A DNA stretch of 64,000 nucleotides from Rhododendron vialii. Taxonomy: Eukaryota; Streptophyta; Magnoliopsida; Ericales; Ericaceae. Position numbers and translations under genes: made by a program. This document shows, piece by piece, positions 12,829 to 24,859 of this stretch. Location: positions 34,839,501-34,903,500 of the forward strand of contig NC_080559.1 in the NCBI RefSeq assembly GCF_030253575.1. The letters are read 5' to 3'. The notes beneath the pieces are model-generated. The model saw only the letters and a program-made list of their open reading frames with translations. It had not been told where the DNA came from and ran no database searches. Each line of letters starts with the position of its first letter. Positions within the stretch are counted from its first letter, which is position 1.

Positions 12829-13132
12829 ATACTATATTTTTACACTACATCCTACGTGGGGTTTACTTCAGATTTCATAAAAATTTTGAAAAATATTTAT
12901 AAATTTTGAAATATTATTTTATGGGATTCTGTAAAAAATCAGCTCTAACGCATAACGGTACGTATTACTTCTGGATTCGTAGAAGTGAAACTGCTTAACT
13001 GCGGATAAAGCTGATTTTTTACAGGGCTCTATAAAACAATACTTTCAAATTTATAGGTATGTTTTCGAATTTTTGTGAAACCCGAAGTGAGTCTCACATA
13101 AAATATAGGGTAACATATAGTGTAACTATATA
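12829..13132. mobile_element. Foldback MITE (~300 bp)
   Basis: Two long arms are inverted copies of each other. On the left, ctgtaaaaaatcagct near 12930-12945 and ttttatgggattct; on the right, the complements agctgattttttacag at about 13009-13024 and gggctctataaaac. The outer parts also pair (acttcagatttcataaaaat with gtttttgtgaaacccgaagt-type sequence). A short loop of about 60 bp separates the arms. No open frame is present. The family and target duplication are unresolved. Confidence 0.65.
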
Positions 13133-14235
13133 TTCTGTTTTTTTTAATAGCAGTGCTACGTATAGATATTCAAATGTACGTAAATCGAACACGAATGTGT
13201 GAGTTTGTACACTTGAATTTCACACGATAATATATGAAATGGGTTTAGATTCTATTCGGTCAAAGTTATGTACTGGACGATATTGTCCTAATTAATAGTT
13301 TAGATTTGCTCGGGTACTCTTTTTTTCTCAAAAACCCTTACCAGTAGGCGGTAAGAGATGTGTCTAAAATTAAGACCAAAGAAGATCCAATTCCATATGG
13401 AATTTACCCACATTGAATGGCGCAAACACATACGTATTTGAATCTGTGTCCAAAATATTTTCCTTTTTCTATTTTTCTTATCTTCTTGTGGTTTTTTGTT
13501 TTCTGTTTCAGTCTTCAGAATATATAAAAAGAATATTCTTTCATCGACAAAAAACAAGTAACTAAAAAGATAATATTATAATTTTACGTACATGAAAATT
13601 AGAATGAGTGCGCCTATAACTAAGAGGAGTGTGAATAAACACTACTTGATCTTCCCAGCCCACGATATTTGCCATCTACTAAATAGGAGTATATGCTGGA
13701 TCATGTATTTAATATTTGGGGCGGCTCCCATCCAATTTTGTGTGTCCAGTTTGGGCCTTTGTGTGGGCCCATCCCGGGCCTATAATAATGGCCGGAATTG
13801 TTCATTTTGTAGAATTCGTTATGTGAAAAATTAGCTTGATCGAACATCGGTAGATACATTATCGAAACAGATTTGTACACGGAAAAAAGTAAAATTCAAG
13901 TTTCGATTTTTTTTCATCACATTTTTTTTGTACAAAACAAAACACGAGTCCCACTTGAGGTTATTTGAATGGCTCAGAATCGATACTTATTTAACTTATT
14001 TGATATGTGGGACGGGATACCGTGAAGAGAAGTTTTGTGCCGAACATTCTAGTCCACCAAATCAAAATACAGAAACTGATCGACAATGATCATTGGACCA
14101 TCATGCAAAATGTAAGAACAACATGGGATGTTTGAAACAATCCAACAAAAAAACGAAAATACAAAGAAGTTAAAACAACAAAATATTCAAGTTACGTCCA
14201 TGAAGAATGTGAACAAAATGGACGGATTCGATCAT
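13133..14235. other. Intergenic sequence and 3' flank of the small TM gene
   Basis: AT-rich, with no recognisable gene. Short open frames here lack any family feature. Confidence 0.4.
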
Positions 14236-14502
14236 CTACTTGCGTGGGTACGTATGTTCAGGGGCAGCAGAAACTCCGGTAGCCACTCGGGCCACGTCGA
14301 TGGCTGTGGCTTCGGGCTTTTTCTTGGAGTACAAGGTGAAGTAACCAAGTGTCAGCACAATTGCAAATCCGCCGACGGCCATCCTCGCGGGGCAAAACGG
14401 CAGTTTGCGCCGCTGGTGGAGCACCTCCTTGGTGTGCGGCCCCGGCGACGGCATCTTTGGCGTCGCGTCCATCTCCGCCCCCTTCACATTGCTTGAACTC
14501 AT
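14236..14502 (-). CDS. Small single-TM conserved plant protein (88 aa)
   Basis: A single uninterrupted frame of 88 residues starts at an ATG and is followed by a normal stop. The N-terminal half is polar (SSSNVKGAEMDATPKMPSPG) with a PGPHTKEVLHQRRKLPF block. One hydrophobic segment, MAVGGFAIVLTLGYFTLY, spans residues 41-58 and is followed by the basic SKKKPEA and a polar tail. I recognise the pattern as a small protein conserved among flowering plants but know no firm function; a mitochondrial or other organelle-membrane place is possible. Codon use and length look gene-like, and the leader upstream (14503-14600) is A/G-rich on the gene strand with a catgcatgc (RY-like) motif. No intron is needed. 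Confidence 0.8.
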   Translation of the reverse strand: MSSSNVKGAEMDATPKMPSPGPHTKEVLHQRRKLPFCPARMAVGGFAIVLTLGYFTLYSKKKPEATAIDVARVATGVSAAPEHTYPRK

Positions 14503-15221
14503 CTTTTTTCCTTTGTTTTTAGTACAGTTTTTCTTTCTCTGCGACTATTTGTGCATGCATGTGTTTTGGGGTAGTTTAAGAAGTTTAGAAGGAAAGGAGA
14601 TAATTGGAGGTGGGCATAAGAAATAGGGGGTGGAAGAGGCTGAATGATTGACAAGTGGAGGATAGAGGATGGAGAAGAACAATGATTGAAACTTTTCTAT
14701 TGGCTTGTTGATAGAGTCTTTGGTGCCATTTTAGGGTGGGTGGTTTTGCAATGTTGACCATTTCTTGAATGAAAAATTGGCTATACACCCACTCTTTTAG
14801 GCCACTTGTGGGTGGCAGTGATAGAGTTCATAATTTGGGAAAGGATGCTCGGTTTTATTAATGGGCTAGATTGTACCCTGGCTTGTGGGCATTTTGATTA
14901 TATAATCCCTTATCCTGATAATCTAATTCGTTCATTTTGTAAGCTCCTGAGTGTAAACTATCGATAAAAAGTAGGACCTAATAATCGGAATTACATGGTT
15001 TCATCACATGGGTATTTGGGTATTTTGTTGGGACATGCTTACTGCACCAACCAGACCTAAATGTTTGACAAAAGCTACAAAGGAGGACTGTAGAGCATTT
15101 TAAACAGCAGGATTCCAAGGATTACTTCGAATATTTTTATCAGCACTCTTTTCGGGTGACAATCACGTTCCACATTCTACAATTGAATCAAAACCAAAAG
15201 ATAAAGGAAAGAAGATACAAA
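14503..15221. other. Promoter side of the small TM gene; otherwise nothing recognised
   Basis: No coding feature is seen. The catgcatg motif near 14554-14562 lies in the probable leader or core promoter of the gene on the minus strand. Confidence 0.35.
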
Positions 15222-15667
15222 TCATAAGACAACCATTTCAGCTTCCTCTATAGTTGTAGGAACCCCTATATCCAGTCTCATAGTGGGCTTGTATTGCTCG
15301 GAGACAGGAGCACCACCCTGCACGCAGATTTCCTCCACCGAGGGTGCTTGACCATAGAAGTTCCAAAGCTCTCTTTGCAAAGCGGCTCATTCAAATCAGG
15401 AACGTGCCACACGTATCTTGGCGGTATCAAATCGTCGATCACTGCCTTCTTCCATCCGTGCTGCCCGTTCTGTTGCTGGCGCTTGTAGGCTCCACAGTTC
15501 TGTGCCTTGTGTCTGCATGCCCCCACATGAACCTCATTGCAATATCCACAAACCCTAACCGGATAAACGCCCATTAGTTAGCTTCTTCGCTCCTCTCTTC
15601 ATTGTTTTCCTACTTGGAGAGTTTCCTCAGCAAGAAAGGCAATCTCTTCATCGTTTGATGGGGCAAA
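15222..15667 (-). pseudogene. APO-family (group II intron splicing factor) pseudogene fragment
   Basis: Read on the minus strand, the segment translates piecewise into the last part of an APO protein. It begins with NDEEIAFLAEETLQ near 15660-15615. The second APO zinc motif follows: MGVYPVRVCGYCNEVHVG, then HKAQNCGAYKRQQ and GQHGWKKAVIDDLIPPRYVWHVPD. After about 15365 the frame shifts and continues as RELWNFYGQAPSVEEICVQGG, then EQYKPTMRLDIGVPTTIEEAE, with a stop at 15224-15222. At least two frame breaks are needed (one before MGVYPV near 15600, one near 15365), and upstream exons are absent. APO proteins are RNA-binding organelle factors. This copy looks like a non-functional duplicate of the 3' exon. 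Confidence 0.85.
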
Positions 15668-16173
15668 AATGCTAGAGGCACATTAGTTGTGTCACACCTC
15701 GGCCACACCCCTCTCAAATACAGGTGGAGCCCACTGAAACGGGCACCTCTTCCATAAAGAAGTTAATCTCTTCTTAAAATGGATTTCCACACTGAATTAA
15801 ATCCGTGAAACTCATCTCATATGTAGTATTGAATGTTTCGGAGGTATTTGAATACTAGTATTTCGTAAGAGAAAAGGGAAAGAAATTTGGGATAGTTTTC
15901 ATGCCTATCTCTGTTATTTTAGCATTTTCCAACTAAACATCCTGTATTAAGAAAACAAATTCTAAAATGATAGTTCTAGTAAAAATAACAAGAAGAAAAT
16001 GTTCGAAGAGTCACGTTAATATGAGAAACAAAAGAAATCCATGAAGTCCTTTTCCATCACTAACTGCTGGTAATAAATCCAGTCTCCATCCTAATGAAAA
16101 AAAATAAAAAATTTCAACAAAAACCACAGCAAAAAGCCAAAAAACATGCCCTGACCCAATAATGAAAACAGCT

Positions 16174-16226
<53 letters not shown>

Positions 16227-16432
16227 TGTTCATAACAAACTGAAGTTTCAGAACGAGCAAATTAATTCACCTTCAAAATCAAAGCAGTGATATCAAAGGG
16301 GGACAATACACAGATTGCAGCAAGCAGAGAGATGTTCACAATAAACTTCAACATAGCAAGCAGAAGGAAATTAAGGGGTGGTGAGACGAGCTCCTGTTTT
16401 CCTATTCTCATTGCTCATCAATTTTTTGCTGT
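15668..16432. other. Spacer and 3' UTR of SRP receptor alpha gene, with (GA)n tract
   Basis: A (GA)n microsatellite of about 45 bp occupies 16177-16221. The 3' UTR of the minus-strand gene lies just above it. No gene was seen between 15670 and 16170. Confidence 0.5.
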
Positions 16433-19400
16433 TCATTTAAGGAGTGTCTTGACAATGGACTTGACGTTGAGCTTTTTGAGATCCGTATACGACTGTCCAC
16501 AGCCAACAAACATGACTGGTGCTCCAGATATGTATACCATTGACAATGCTGCTCCAACCTGCATGATTGACGGATTGAAGTAAATTCCTCAAACCTTTCT
16601 AGATGCAGGATAAGAGGTGGGTCGATCAATCTATATTTTGCCATCGCAGGTTGAGGCTTCGGAAATCAAGTTGGAGACATTCAAGAACATTGAAGAAGAT
16701 CTTTCGGTATTGTGTTCGTTTTCTGTGTGTTTGATTTCAGTTTTTAATTTCATGTCTTCAGTTCTAAAAACAATAAAAGTTCAAAAACACCCATTTTCGA
16801 TAGCAATTTCATGTTTTCAACATTTTTCTTATGAGTGGATAGTTTTGAGGAAATATTCCTGAAAGCAGTTCATGGAAACAGCGAGGCGAACAAATTGTTG
16901 TGCTCTCCAGAAAATTTGTGTAAGAAAACAGAAAACAGGAAAATGAGATGATAGTGAGCAGAACCATCTGCAGTAAATTCATACCTTATCGTCAATGGTA
17001 TCAAACTTAGTAAGCAGAATTCCATCAATCAGTCTGGGATTTGTAGAGTTTGAGAGGTCAGCTAATTTCTGCAAGAGACCACAAAATGGGGCACAATGTA
17101 ATGCAACAAACACGTATGAATGCACGCTACTATGTATCGAGAGTCAGAGACTGAACCTGATTGAACTTCGATAATTGATCAACGGCATCATTCCCGACCA
17201 ATGCCTCACCAACAAACAGGACAAGATCTGGACTGTTGAGGTTTATAAGCTTTGACAGAGCTCTCATTAATGGTTCATTATCCTGTAAAAAAAAAAACAC
17301 GAGTTCTGAAAAATGCAAAGGCGGTAGGACTATCTACAATAGAATCCCCTTGTCCATATGGACAACTGGTTTTCTGCATAACATCACTAGCAAAAAGCCT
17401 TGCTCAAGTAAGTTCCAGAAAACACATTCAATGGTTTACTCAGGGCCTATGAATCCTTTCATTTATGCTGCAACAATATTGCATTCAAGTATATTAACTT
17501 TTAATAATGGGCTTAATTAAATAGGGGTGTAAACTGAACCAAGCTACTAGAGCTTAGTTTGACTCCTTAAAAGCTTTTAAGGTCAGTAGACTCAGCACAC
17601 TATGTAAAGAAGAATAGCTTGACCACATTCTAAAACTTGTTTATTTTTGTAATCTCGATCATTCCAAATTTTTATTAACAAAAGATACATACCTCGAGCT
17701 GGGCTCGTGATGGGCATGATTGGAACTCATTCAGATCAGGTCACATGGTTAAAACATATCTTGAACCCTATAAAGTTGTCAAGGCAAGCTTGAACAACAC
17801 ACTATCACCTCAAATATACTTGTGTACAGCCACAAACGTAAGCTTTGAAGCAAAATTTTTACCTGCATTCGACCAGCTGTATCAACAAGAACCACGTCTG
17901 AACCATTTTGATTGGCCTCCTGGATTGCTTCCTTTGCTACAATTGCAGGATCTTTCTCATAGCCCTTCTCAAAAATAGGGATCTGCAAAGCAAGATAGTT
18001 ACATCAATTTTCACAGTCAAGCTAATGCAAATCATACTTTCATGAGTCTCCTTTGTTAAATCCCTACCCCAATTAATAGACCAAAGAACGGAGAGTGTAC
18101 ATATTTCTGATACCTGAAGTCTTCGTGCATGAGTCCGCAACTGTTCCACAGCTCCAGAACGGAAGGTATCACATGCAGCCATCATAACCTTGACATTATG
18201 CTGAAGAAGCCAGTAAGCAACCTGCAGACTCACATCAAAAGACAGCCAGTTAGCTAAAATTAGGTCTTCAGAAATTTTAAAACTTCAAAAAAACTCAACC
18301 TTAGCAAGGTTGGTAGATTTTCCAACTCCATTTACTCCAACAAAAACCACAACATATGGTTTTCTTTGCTCCCTAGCAGCATGCACATCCCTCAATATGT
18401 CAATCGAGCGTCTAGGAGTTAAAATTCGGACAAGGGCCTCTTCCATTGCTGCCTGAAAGTCATCATTTCCTATCATTAATACTGTCTCCTTTTCCAGTAA
18501 GTTTATTGACCTTTCCACAACTAAACATGCAAAAGAAACAATACTAAAGAATGCCTTGGTACGCATAAGCAATAAGTTAGAATAACAACAATAATATTTA
18601 TACAATCAAACGATCAACTCTCCATACCTGCACTGTTGAAGATATCCTTGTAAAGGAAGCAAGCTTTTTACCTTCCAAACTTGCTGCCACGGATTCACAA
18701 AGTTTTTCAGCTATCTCCTCAGCCTAAGAGTGCCATAACATGAAAATCCCCATGAGCGGACGGTAAGATTGAGAACACTAAATACATCAGAATTGATGCA
18801 GGAAGCCATCGTAGAGTTGTACTGGGAAATTATCAGTATGCAGAGGAAGCAGAGAGCAGGAACCATACCACATTCTTGGTCATGAGCCTGTCCTTAAGAG
18901 CTTTCAAAGCTGGTTCTAGGTCTGCCTTCTCTAAATTGGCTTTCCCAGCAATACTAAGCATAGCAAAGTGTGAGAAAGGTGATTTATACCGAAGAAGTTC
19001 AAAAACTCAGAAATGCACTACCATAATAATCAGCCATCTGACTGATAAAAGAAAAAGCTAGAAACCAGCCGTTTTTCATTAAGAAACTTCGAAGGCACAG
19101 CTTGATCCACGCAGAGGGTGGGGAAAAAGAGCAATCAGATACAACTCCTATGAAACCAAACAATTCCAGCAAGTTTAACAATCAGAATTCTCAGCGGCAC
19201 CGTCAATTCTGAGACACTCTGCACACTCAGTGCCATTCTTGAACCATAGGGCCAATCATTATAGTGGACTATTGCAATAGCCAATGAAATGAAAATAAGC
19301 ACACTAAATTTGAGGGAATGCTTAATGAGATAGCCCATACATCCACCAATGAGTTGAGACTCTACCTAAAGTTCCCAAATTGTGACTCCATAGCATCACA

Positions 19401-20710
19401 TGTGACAAATGTTGGTAAGAGTATTCAATACCTTATAACTCCTTTGGATATGTATGGTTCTAAAGTGACGACTAACTTGTAACAAGAATTCTTGATTCAA
19501 AAAATAATCTCAACGTGTTATTGATGTTTTGTTGACCTTCAACACAGAACAGCACATAGGAAAACACCTATAGTAGCAATAGAAAAGCATCATTCAATGA
19601 CAGAAAGGACTCGAATAGACAGGCGTGCTCTACTATGCATAACGAAGACTGTTCTATTTGACTATTTCTGTAATTATACAGATTAACCAACCAATCAAGT
19701 ACCAAATGTCGTACTGAATGGGGCAAAAAGATTTACCTCTGAAACATGGACGAGAACCACCCTTTTTGCTTTGTTTCAACCTTATCCCTCCCTGTTTCCT
19801 CATCTTCTTCAGTTTCACCTTCACTGCTAACAATCTCTTCTTTGTCCATCATACTATCACCTTCATCTGCTGCCACAACTGCAATATTCTGGTCCCCATC
19901 CTCACTCACTGGATCTGTAAAATCCAACTTTGACTCTTTAGGTGAATCACTCCAAACACGATTCTGTTTTGTTATCTTTTTCTTCGCCTCTTCCTTGGAA
20001 CTCTTGTTAACAACACTATCAGTTTTCTTCCCACCTTTAGCTCTAAGTTTCTGTAGCTTATTTACATCGAAAGCCCCAGTTTTGGAACTCCCATTCTCTT
20101 TACTATCTACAATACCCTTAAAGGGTGACTCGTTAGTTGCAGCATGATTGCCATTGGCATGCCCATTTGCTGTTTTGTGAACTTTTAGATTGTCACTTTC
20201 CCCATCATCCTTCCCAGATACTCCACTGCTTTTTTTCTCATTGCTTCCTTGAAATCCAGACTTCTGCACCTTCCCCTGCTTCTTACCAATGTTATTACTC
20301 GAAGGTTGACTCATCTGCTTTGAAATCTTGATTACTTCAGCCCTAGCCTCAGCCTCCTTCCTAAGCTGACGAAATGCATCATCGAAATCATTATAAAATG
20401 TCCGCTTTGGATCATAAATTTCCGAGAACTCTTGCTTTACCATAGCAAGAAGATCATCAACGTATAAAAGATGAAGGATCCTCTGATACACCGCCACAAA
20501 TACAAGCCCCATTTCATTGTGGAATGTCCATTTTAGTGTATAGGCAGCACCTGGGGCTTCATAGTTGTATGATGAAGCACCCGAGCGTTCCTCCAAAAGG
20601 CAGGATCGGATCAAGGTGTCAATTGGTGATCCTTTAAGAGCATTCCCAAGCTCTTTGCATGTCCAGAGGATCAATCCTCCTCTTGTAAATATCAGTAATT
20701 GCTCTAACAT
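16433..20710 (-). CDS. Signal recognition particle receptor subunit alpha (SRP-docking GTPase)
   Basis: Nine exons read right to left: 20710-19737, 18953-18869, 18723-18628, 18452-18300, 18221-18114, 17982-17863, 17282-17157, 17068-16985 and 16558-16433. They sum to 1872 nt, giving 623 residues, the usual length for plant SRalpha. The start [16 protein letters not shown] is the conserved start of the SRX (longin-like) domain that binds SRbeta at the ER. A long charged linker follows. The NG GTPase has GVNGVGKST (P-loop, 424-432), DTAGR (506-510) and TKFD (574-577), and it ends in KSIVKTLLK. The role is docking of ribosome-SRP complexes at the ER membrane. The frame is open upstream of the ATG, but an acceptor at 20735-20734 (tgattgcag) puts a 5' UTR exon border just before the start, so I chose 20710. 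No defect is seen. Confidence 0.96.
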
Positions 20711-22140
20711 CTTTAAAATCAACCTAACCTTTCCTGCAATCAAACTCCCAAATTTTGAGTTCCAAATTGCTAGAAATGAACCCATAAAAGCCTGAAGAAA
20801 GAAATGATATTCTAGATTAACACCACCAAAGACCTGAAATGAAGGTCAAAATAACTAAAAATACTGAAGAAATTTTGTGTCCAAACCCAAAGTTTAAGTT
20901 ATTATGTGGAAAGGTGCAAGACGTAACCCATTCAACACCCGAGTAATGTGGGAGTGAGCAATACACAGCGAAATATATTCAGAAACATGCTTGTGCGAAA
21001 ATGATTTCAATGGTACCCCAAACCGGATGAAGCACAAACTACTCAAATACACGGCAAAAACATTCAGAAACATGCTTGTGCGAAAACGACTACAATGGTA
21101 CCCCATACTGGATGAAGCACAAACTACTCCAATACACAGCAGAACATATTCAGAAACATGCCTGTGCAAAAAAGGTTTAAACGGTACCCAAAACTGGAAC
21201 CGATGCTTTCGAAACCATAAAGTGACAGGGAGCAAAAACTTTAGTATTCAAGCGTCCAAATTCCAAATCTCTAAAGTGAATATCGAATTCTCCGAAACAA
21301 ATCTGTATTCGGTTCACTGGAATGAATCATCAGTGAAATATCCTTCCATTGACATGCTCATTCCTACGCTTGGTTCGATGAAAAAAAGAAGAATGAATTA
21401 GCATTGTAACTAGAATCATGATTCTCCAATTTAGGTGAATGGCCATAATCTACTGGGAGGGTAACGACCGACACCGCCCATTCCTTTCTATTCCTTCCCT
21501 AAATTATTCCACATATCCAATCAAATCACTTCCTTAGTGCTTCCAAATAGACCACAAAGGAATTGCATTAAAAGTTGATCTCCTAATTGTTTAATTAAAA
21601 TCCGATCCAATACAGAGGTTACAAACATTTTAAATTTGTTGTCTTAACACACAAACAAATCGCACGAAGAGTCTGAACTAATGAAACCCATAAATCCAAA
21701 GAGGTATTCAATAATTCAAAAATAAAAGATCTCAGCCTCAATGAGTAGAATCAATACGCGTTTAGTTTTCAAAAGTTGTGGGAAGATGGAATTACAGAAA
21801 AAAAATTACTATAACCAGAGAAGAAAGTCTTGGGATACAATCAGCGAATCCAGCGAGAAACATAAATTGGAACAAAAAAAAAAAAAAAACCCTAGAATTA
21901 GAACGGAAAATTGATCACGAAAAAAATTCTAGAATACGGAAAATACCCGTGTTTTCTTTTGGAGACCCGAGACGTCTGAGAAAAGAAAATAAAAAGAAAA
22001 GAACCGGAAAAAGGGAGAGAAACGCCAGCAATTACTACTAACGTTACGCAACTGAATTTGGGCCTTGTAGGAGCAATCCTCATCTTGGATCTGGGCCTTG
22101 TAGCTCGGATATGCTTACAAAATGAGGCCAAGCCCGGTAA
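20711..22140 (-). other. 5' UTR, probable 5'-UTR intron and promoter of SRP receptor alpha gene
   Basis: The acceptor-like tgattgcag ending at 20734 suggests that 20733-20711 is leader and that an intron reaches rightwards. The promoter or first leader exon may lie near 21.9-22.1 kb. No TATA position was fixed. Confidence 0.45.
20969..21210. repeat. Three tandem ~85-bp repeats in the SRP receptor 5' intron region
   Basis: The block attcagaaacatgcttgtgc starts at 20977, 21062 and (as attcagaaacatgcctgtgc) 21148. Each is followed by aatggtacccc-type sequence. In the first two units a gatgaagcacaaactact block comes next. The period is 85-86 bp and the third unit is shorter and more diverged. 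Confidence 0.85.
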
Positions 22141-22348
22141 CGTGATTGAACTGTTCGGTTTGGATTTTGAGAGTAATGAGTGGAGAAAGATTGACAGATA
22201 AAATTTATTGAAAATTGTGCCTAAAAATTTTGAGACCCAGAACGAACAAGCTAGTTCGTGGAGTATATTATGCTGGGGAAAATCAAGTTGATGGAATAGA
22301 GATATTTTGATTGGTTGATCGAATTCGAATATAGATGATGATCATATA

Positions 22349-22824
22349 GGCTCCGTTTGTTTGGGCGTAAAATATTTTTCAATAAAATGTTTTACCTATT
22401 TTTCGGTGTTTGGTTGTGTAAAAAATGAGAAAAATATTTTCCATTAATTTGATGAAAATGACTTACCCTTAAATCTTCCGTAAGTTATTTTTCGAAATGA
22501 ACTCGCTGTCTTCTGCTGCAATAATTCTCACTGCTCAGTTTTCTCGATCGTCAGTCCTGAGCCACTTTCAATTCCAATATTCTCACTGCTCAATTTTCTC
22601 GATCGTCAATCCTGAGCCACGTTCAATTCCAATATTCTCATATTCTCAGATCTCTCCACTGTTTAAGCCTCCTTCTTCTTCTTCTCTCTCTCTACACTAT
22701 TTTGCTGATTTCTAAAAATATTTTTCAAGTGTCAACCAAACATCGAAAAATAAAAGTTTGAAGTTGGTTTTTTGAAAAAAATATTTTACATTGTAAAACA
22801 TATTACACTGAAACAAACGGAGCC
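22349..22824. mobile_element. MITE with GGCTCCGTTTGTTT ends (476 bp)
   Basis: Both termini read ggctccgtttgttt inward (22349 on the plus strand, 22824 on the minus strand). ATA flanks each side (22346-22348 and 22825-22827). Sub-terminal parts are also inverted (aaaatatttttcaa types). A 3-bp duplication would fit PIF/Harbinger-like elements, but this is an inference. The inside has a tandem copy of about 55 bp (22528 and 22583). Open frames within it look incidental. Confidence 0.75.
22528..22640. repeat. Internal 55-bp tandem duplication inside the 22349 MITE
   Basis: tcactgctcagttttctcga at 22528 recurs at 22583 as tcactgctcaattttctcga. Both copies continue through cctgagccac and ttcaattccaatattc with a few substitutions. 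Confidence 0.85.
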
Positions 22825-22992
22825 ATAGTTTTAATTTTATTCAACAAATATGACGAGTAAAATTTTGAAAAGAAAATTTTCAAGACAAATAGGTTTCGTA
22901 GTTATTAACATCTGCTCAACCAACAAAAATAAAAACCTCTTCATACCATATTTATAGGTTTAGAGTTGCACCATTTAAATACACATAAGCTA

Positions 22993-23148
22993 CATGTGGC
23001 TCTTAGTCCATCTAGCTGAATCTCTTGCCTTGCAAGGGGAAGATTTGGGTTTCGAGTCTATGGAGAGACATCGAACCTCCATTGGTTACTAACACACTAA
23101 TTTCCCGTTAACTTCCCACTGATGTATATACAATATTGGGGAAAAAAA
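22993..23148 (+). mobile_element. tRNA-type SINE with 12-bp target duplication
   Basis: The 12-mer ACACATAAGCTA stands at 22981-22992 and again at 23149-23160. Between the copies lie 156 bp with a tRNA-like head (tggctcttagtccatctagc, then box B-like gggtttcgagtc) and an A-run at the end (ggggaaaaaaa). Direct repeats, internal Pol III-like boxes and an A-tail together make a SINE insertion the best reading. Confidence 0.8.
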
Positions 23149-23160
23149 ACACATAAGCTA

Positions 23161-24859
23161 TGTAAGCCTCTTGTGTGTGATGCAAAAGGGTGCATGAGGC
23201 TAAAGTTCAAGCATAATGTGTGAATCATATGCCTAGAGAATACTAATCAAATGATAAGTCTAATATTTGTTTCTTGTTACTATGAACTATCAAATCCCAT
23301 CCCATATTGCATTTTGATAAGGAGAGGTAGAGAGGAGAGGTGATAACTCCTTAATAAAGGATTCTAGTAAGACAGTTCAACCGCATAATTAATCATTTGG
23401 GTTTGGGCGTTTTTTTTTGTCTCGGTTGGCATCTTAGTTTCCTTAATTTTTTGGTCTCTGGTGGCATTTGTCGTGTTGTCATTATCCGTTTAATCTTTGT
23501 ATTCTTTTTCAATGATTTAGAAAATTCTTTTGCCCAAAAAAAAAAAAAAAAACTACCAATAAATTTCCTTGCTAAAATTGCCAGATACAGGATTTTGGAC
23601 GGCTTTGACACCTTAACAGCAAACATTTGACCGCGGACTATATATAATTGTTCACATCAAAAGAAGAAAAAAATACTATTTTTAATTTTAACAAGGAATT
23701 GTGGGCGTACATTACAAAGGTGTTTGACTCTAATTTATAATTAATTTAACCGTTAAAATTGTTTAAATCTTGTGATCAGTATATATAGCCAATGCATGCA
23801 ATCTGTGTTTGACTTTATAACTGAGAAAACAATATTATACTGTAGTAATGTTTCTTGTTGCTTCTTCTTAGGATTTCATTGGCTAATAAGTTGCCTAATC
23901 TAACCTAATCATGATCATGCATCCAATACCCACCACCCCAAAGGTCTCGAATTCACCCAAAAGAGATATGAAATCCTTTTCTTGTTGAATACTTTAAGTA
24001 AAAATGTTTCCAATACACACACTCACAAAGTCTAAGGGCGTGTAGCCTAACTTAATATGAGTTTCATATAAATGTGGAATTGTGAATGGGCTTTAGACAC
24101 CACGTGGTGATGCCCTGGGTACCCCGATACTTCTTCCTACGCTTCTTGGCCCTTTAGTGACATAACAAGCTTGGGAGAAAAAGAAAGACCTCGGGAGTGA
24201 AGGAGCTTTTATATATTTCAAAAAGATTATAAACTACTAAAATTCGTGAGACTAGGGATTGAGAGAAGCACGAGAGCCTGCCGAAGATTGTGTGACCTAA
24301 CTTGGCCCTCATGAATATTTCCTAATTTTCCTTTATACAACTAACACGTATACTTTGGGGCCTTAAATGATCATGATCAAAGCATTAGAAAAGTTGCATT
24401 AGTAGTTGGATTTGGTTTGTTGGCCGAGAAAAAATGTTTCCATTCTAGTACTCTTTAACGACCCTCAAGCTCCAACGGTCCAACCTAAAACCTATATATG
24501 TTGCCCACTGAATAGCATCAATATTAATTTTTGTTAGATTAGCATCAATATTAATTTTTATTAGAAGTTGGGAAACAGAAATCTTAGCTAGGGTAAATAC
24601 CTGTTGATTGGCATTTTGATTGCAGAGAACCAAAGGTGATTGAAGTTGCAAACTAGCTCAGTCCTTGGACGGGAAATGATCTGACATAGAACACGTGAAA
24701 GCCCAATTCCATGATCAGCTGGACCGAGCTAAGCCTCGGAAGCCTAAATGGTGTTTAATTTCAGATTATTCAAATTGGCAAAATTCAGACGAGCTCGGAA
24801 TAGGCCCAAACTTGGTGGGCTGACTTATTTTCGCACTCCGATCAATTCACATAAACCCT
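23161..24859. other. Gene-poor AT-rich spacer
   Basis: No recognisable gene, RNA or clear repeat. Short open frames are low in information and overlap on both strands. Confidence 0.4.

Noticed and set aside
19733-20785. Start of SRP receptor alpha at 20785 (MGSFLAIWNSK)
   Set aside because: The upstream start codon is not ATG, the conserved family start is [12 protein letters not shown] at 20710, and an acceptor lies between them.
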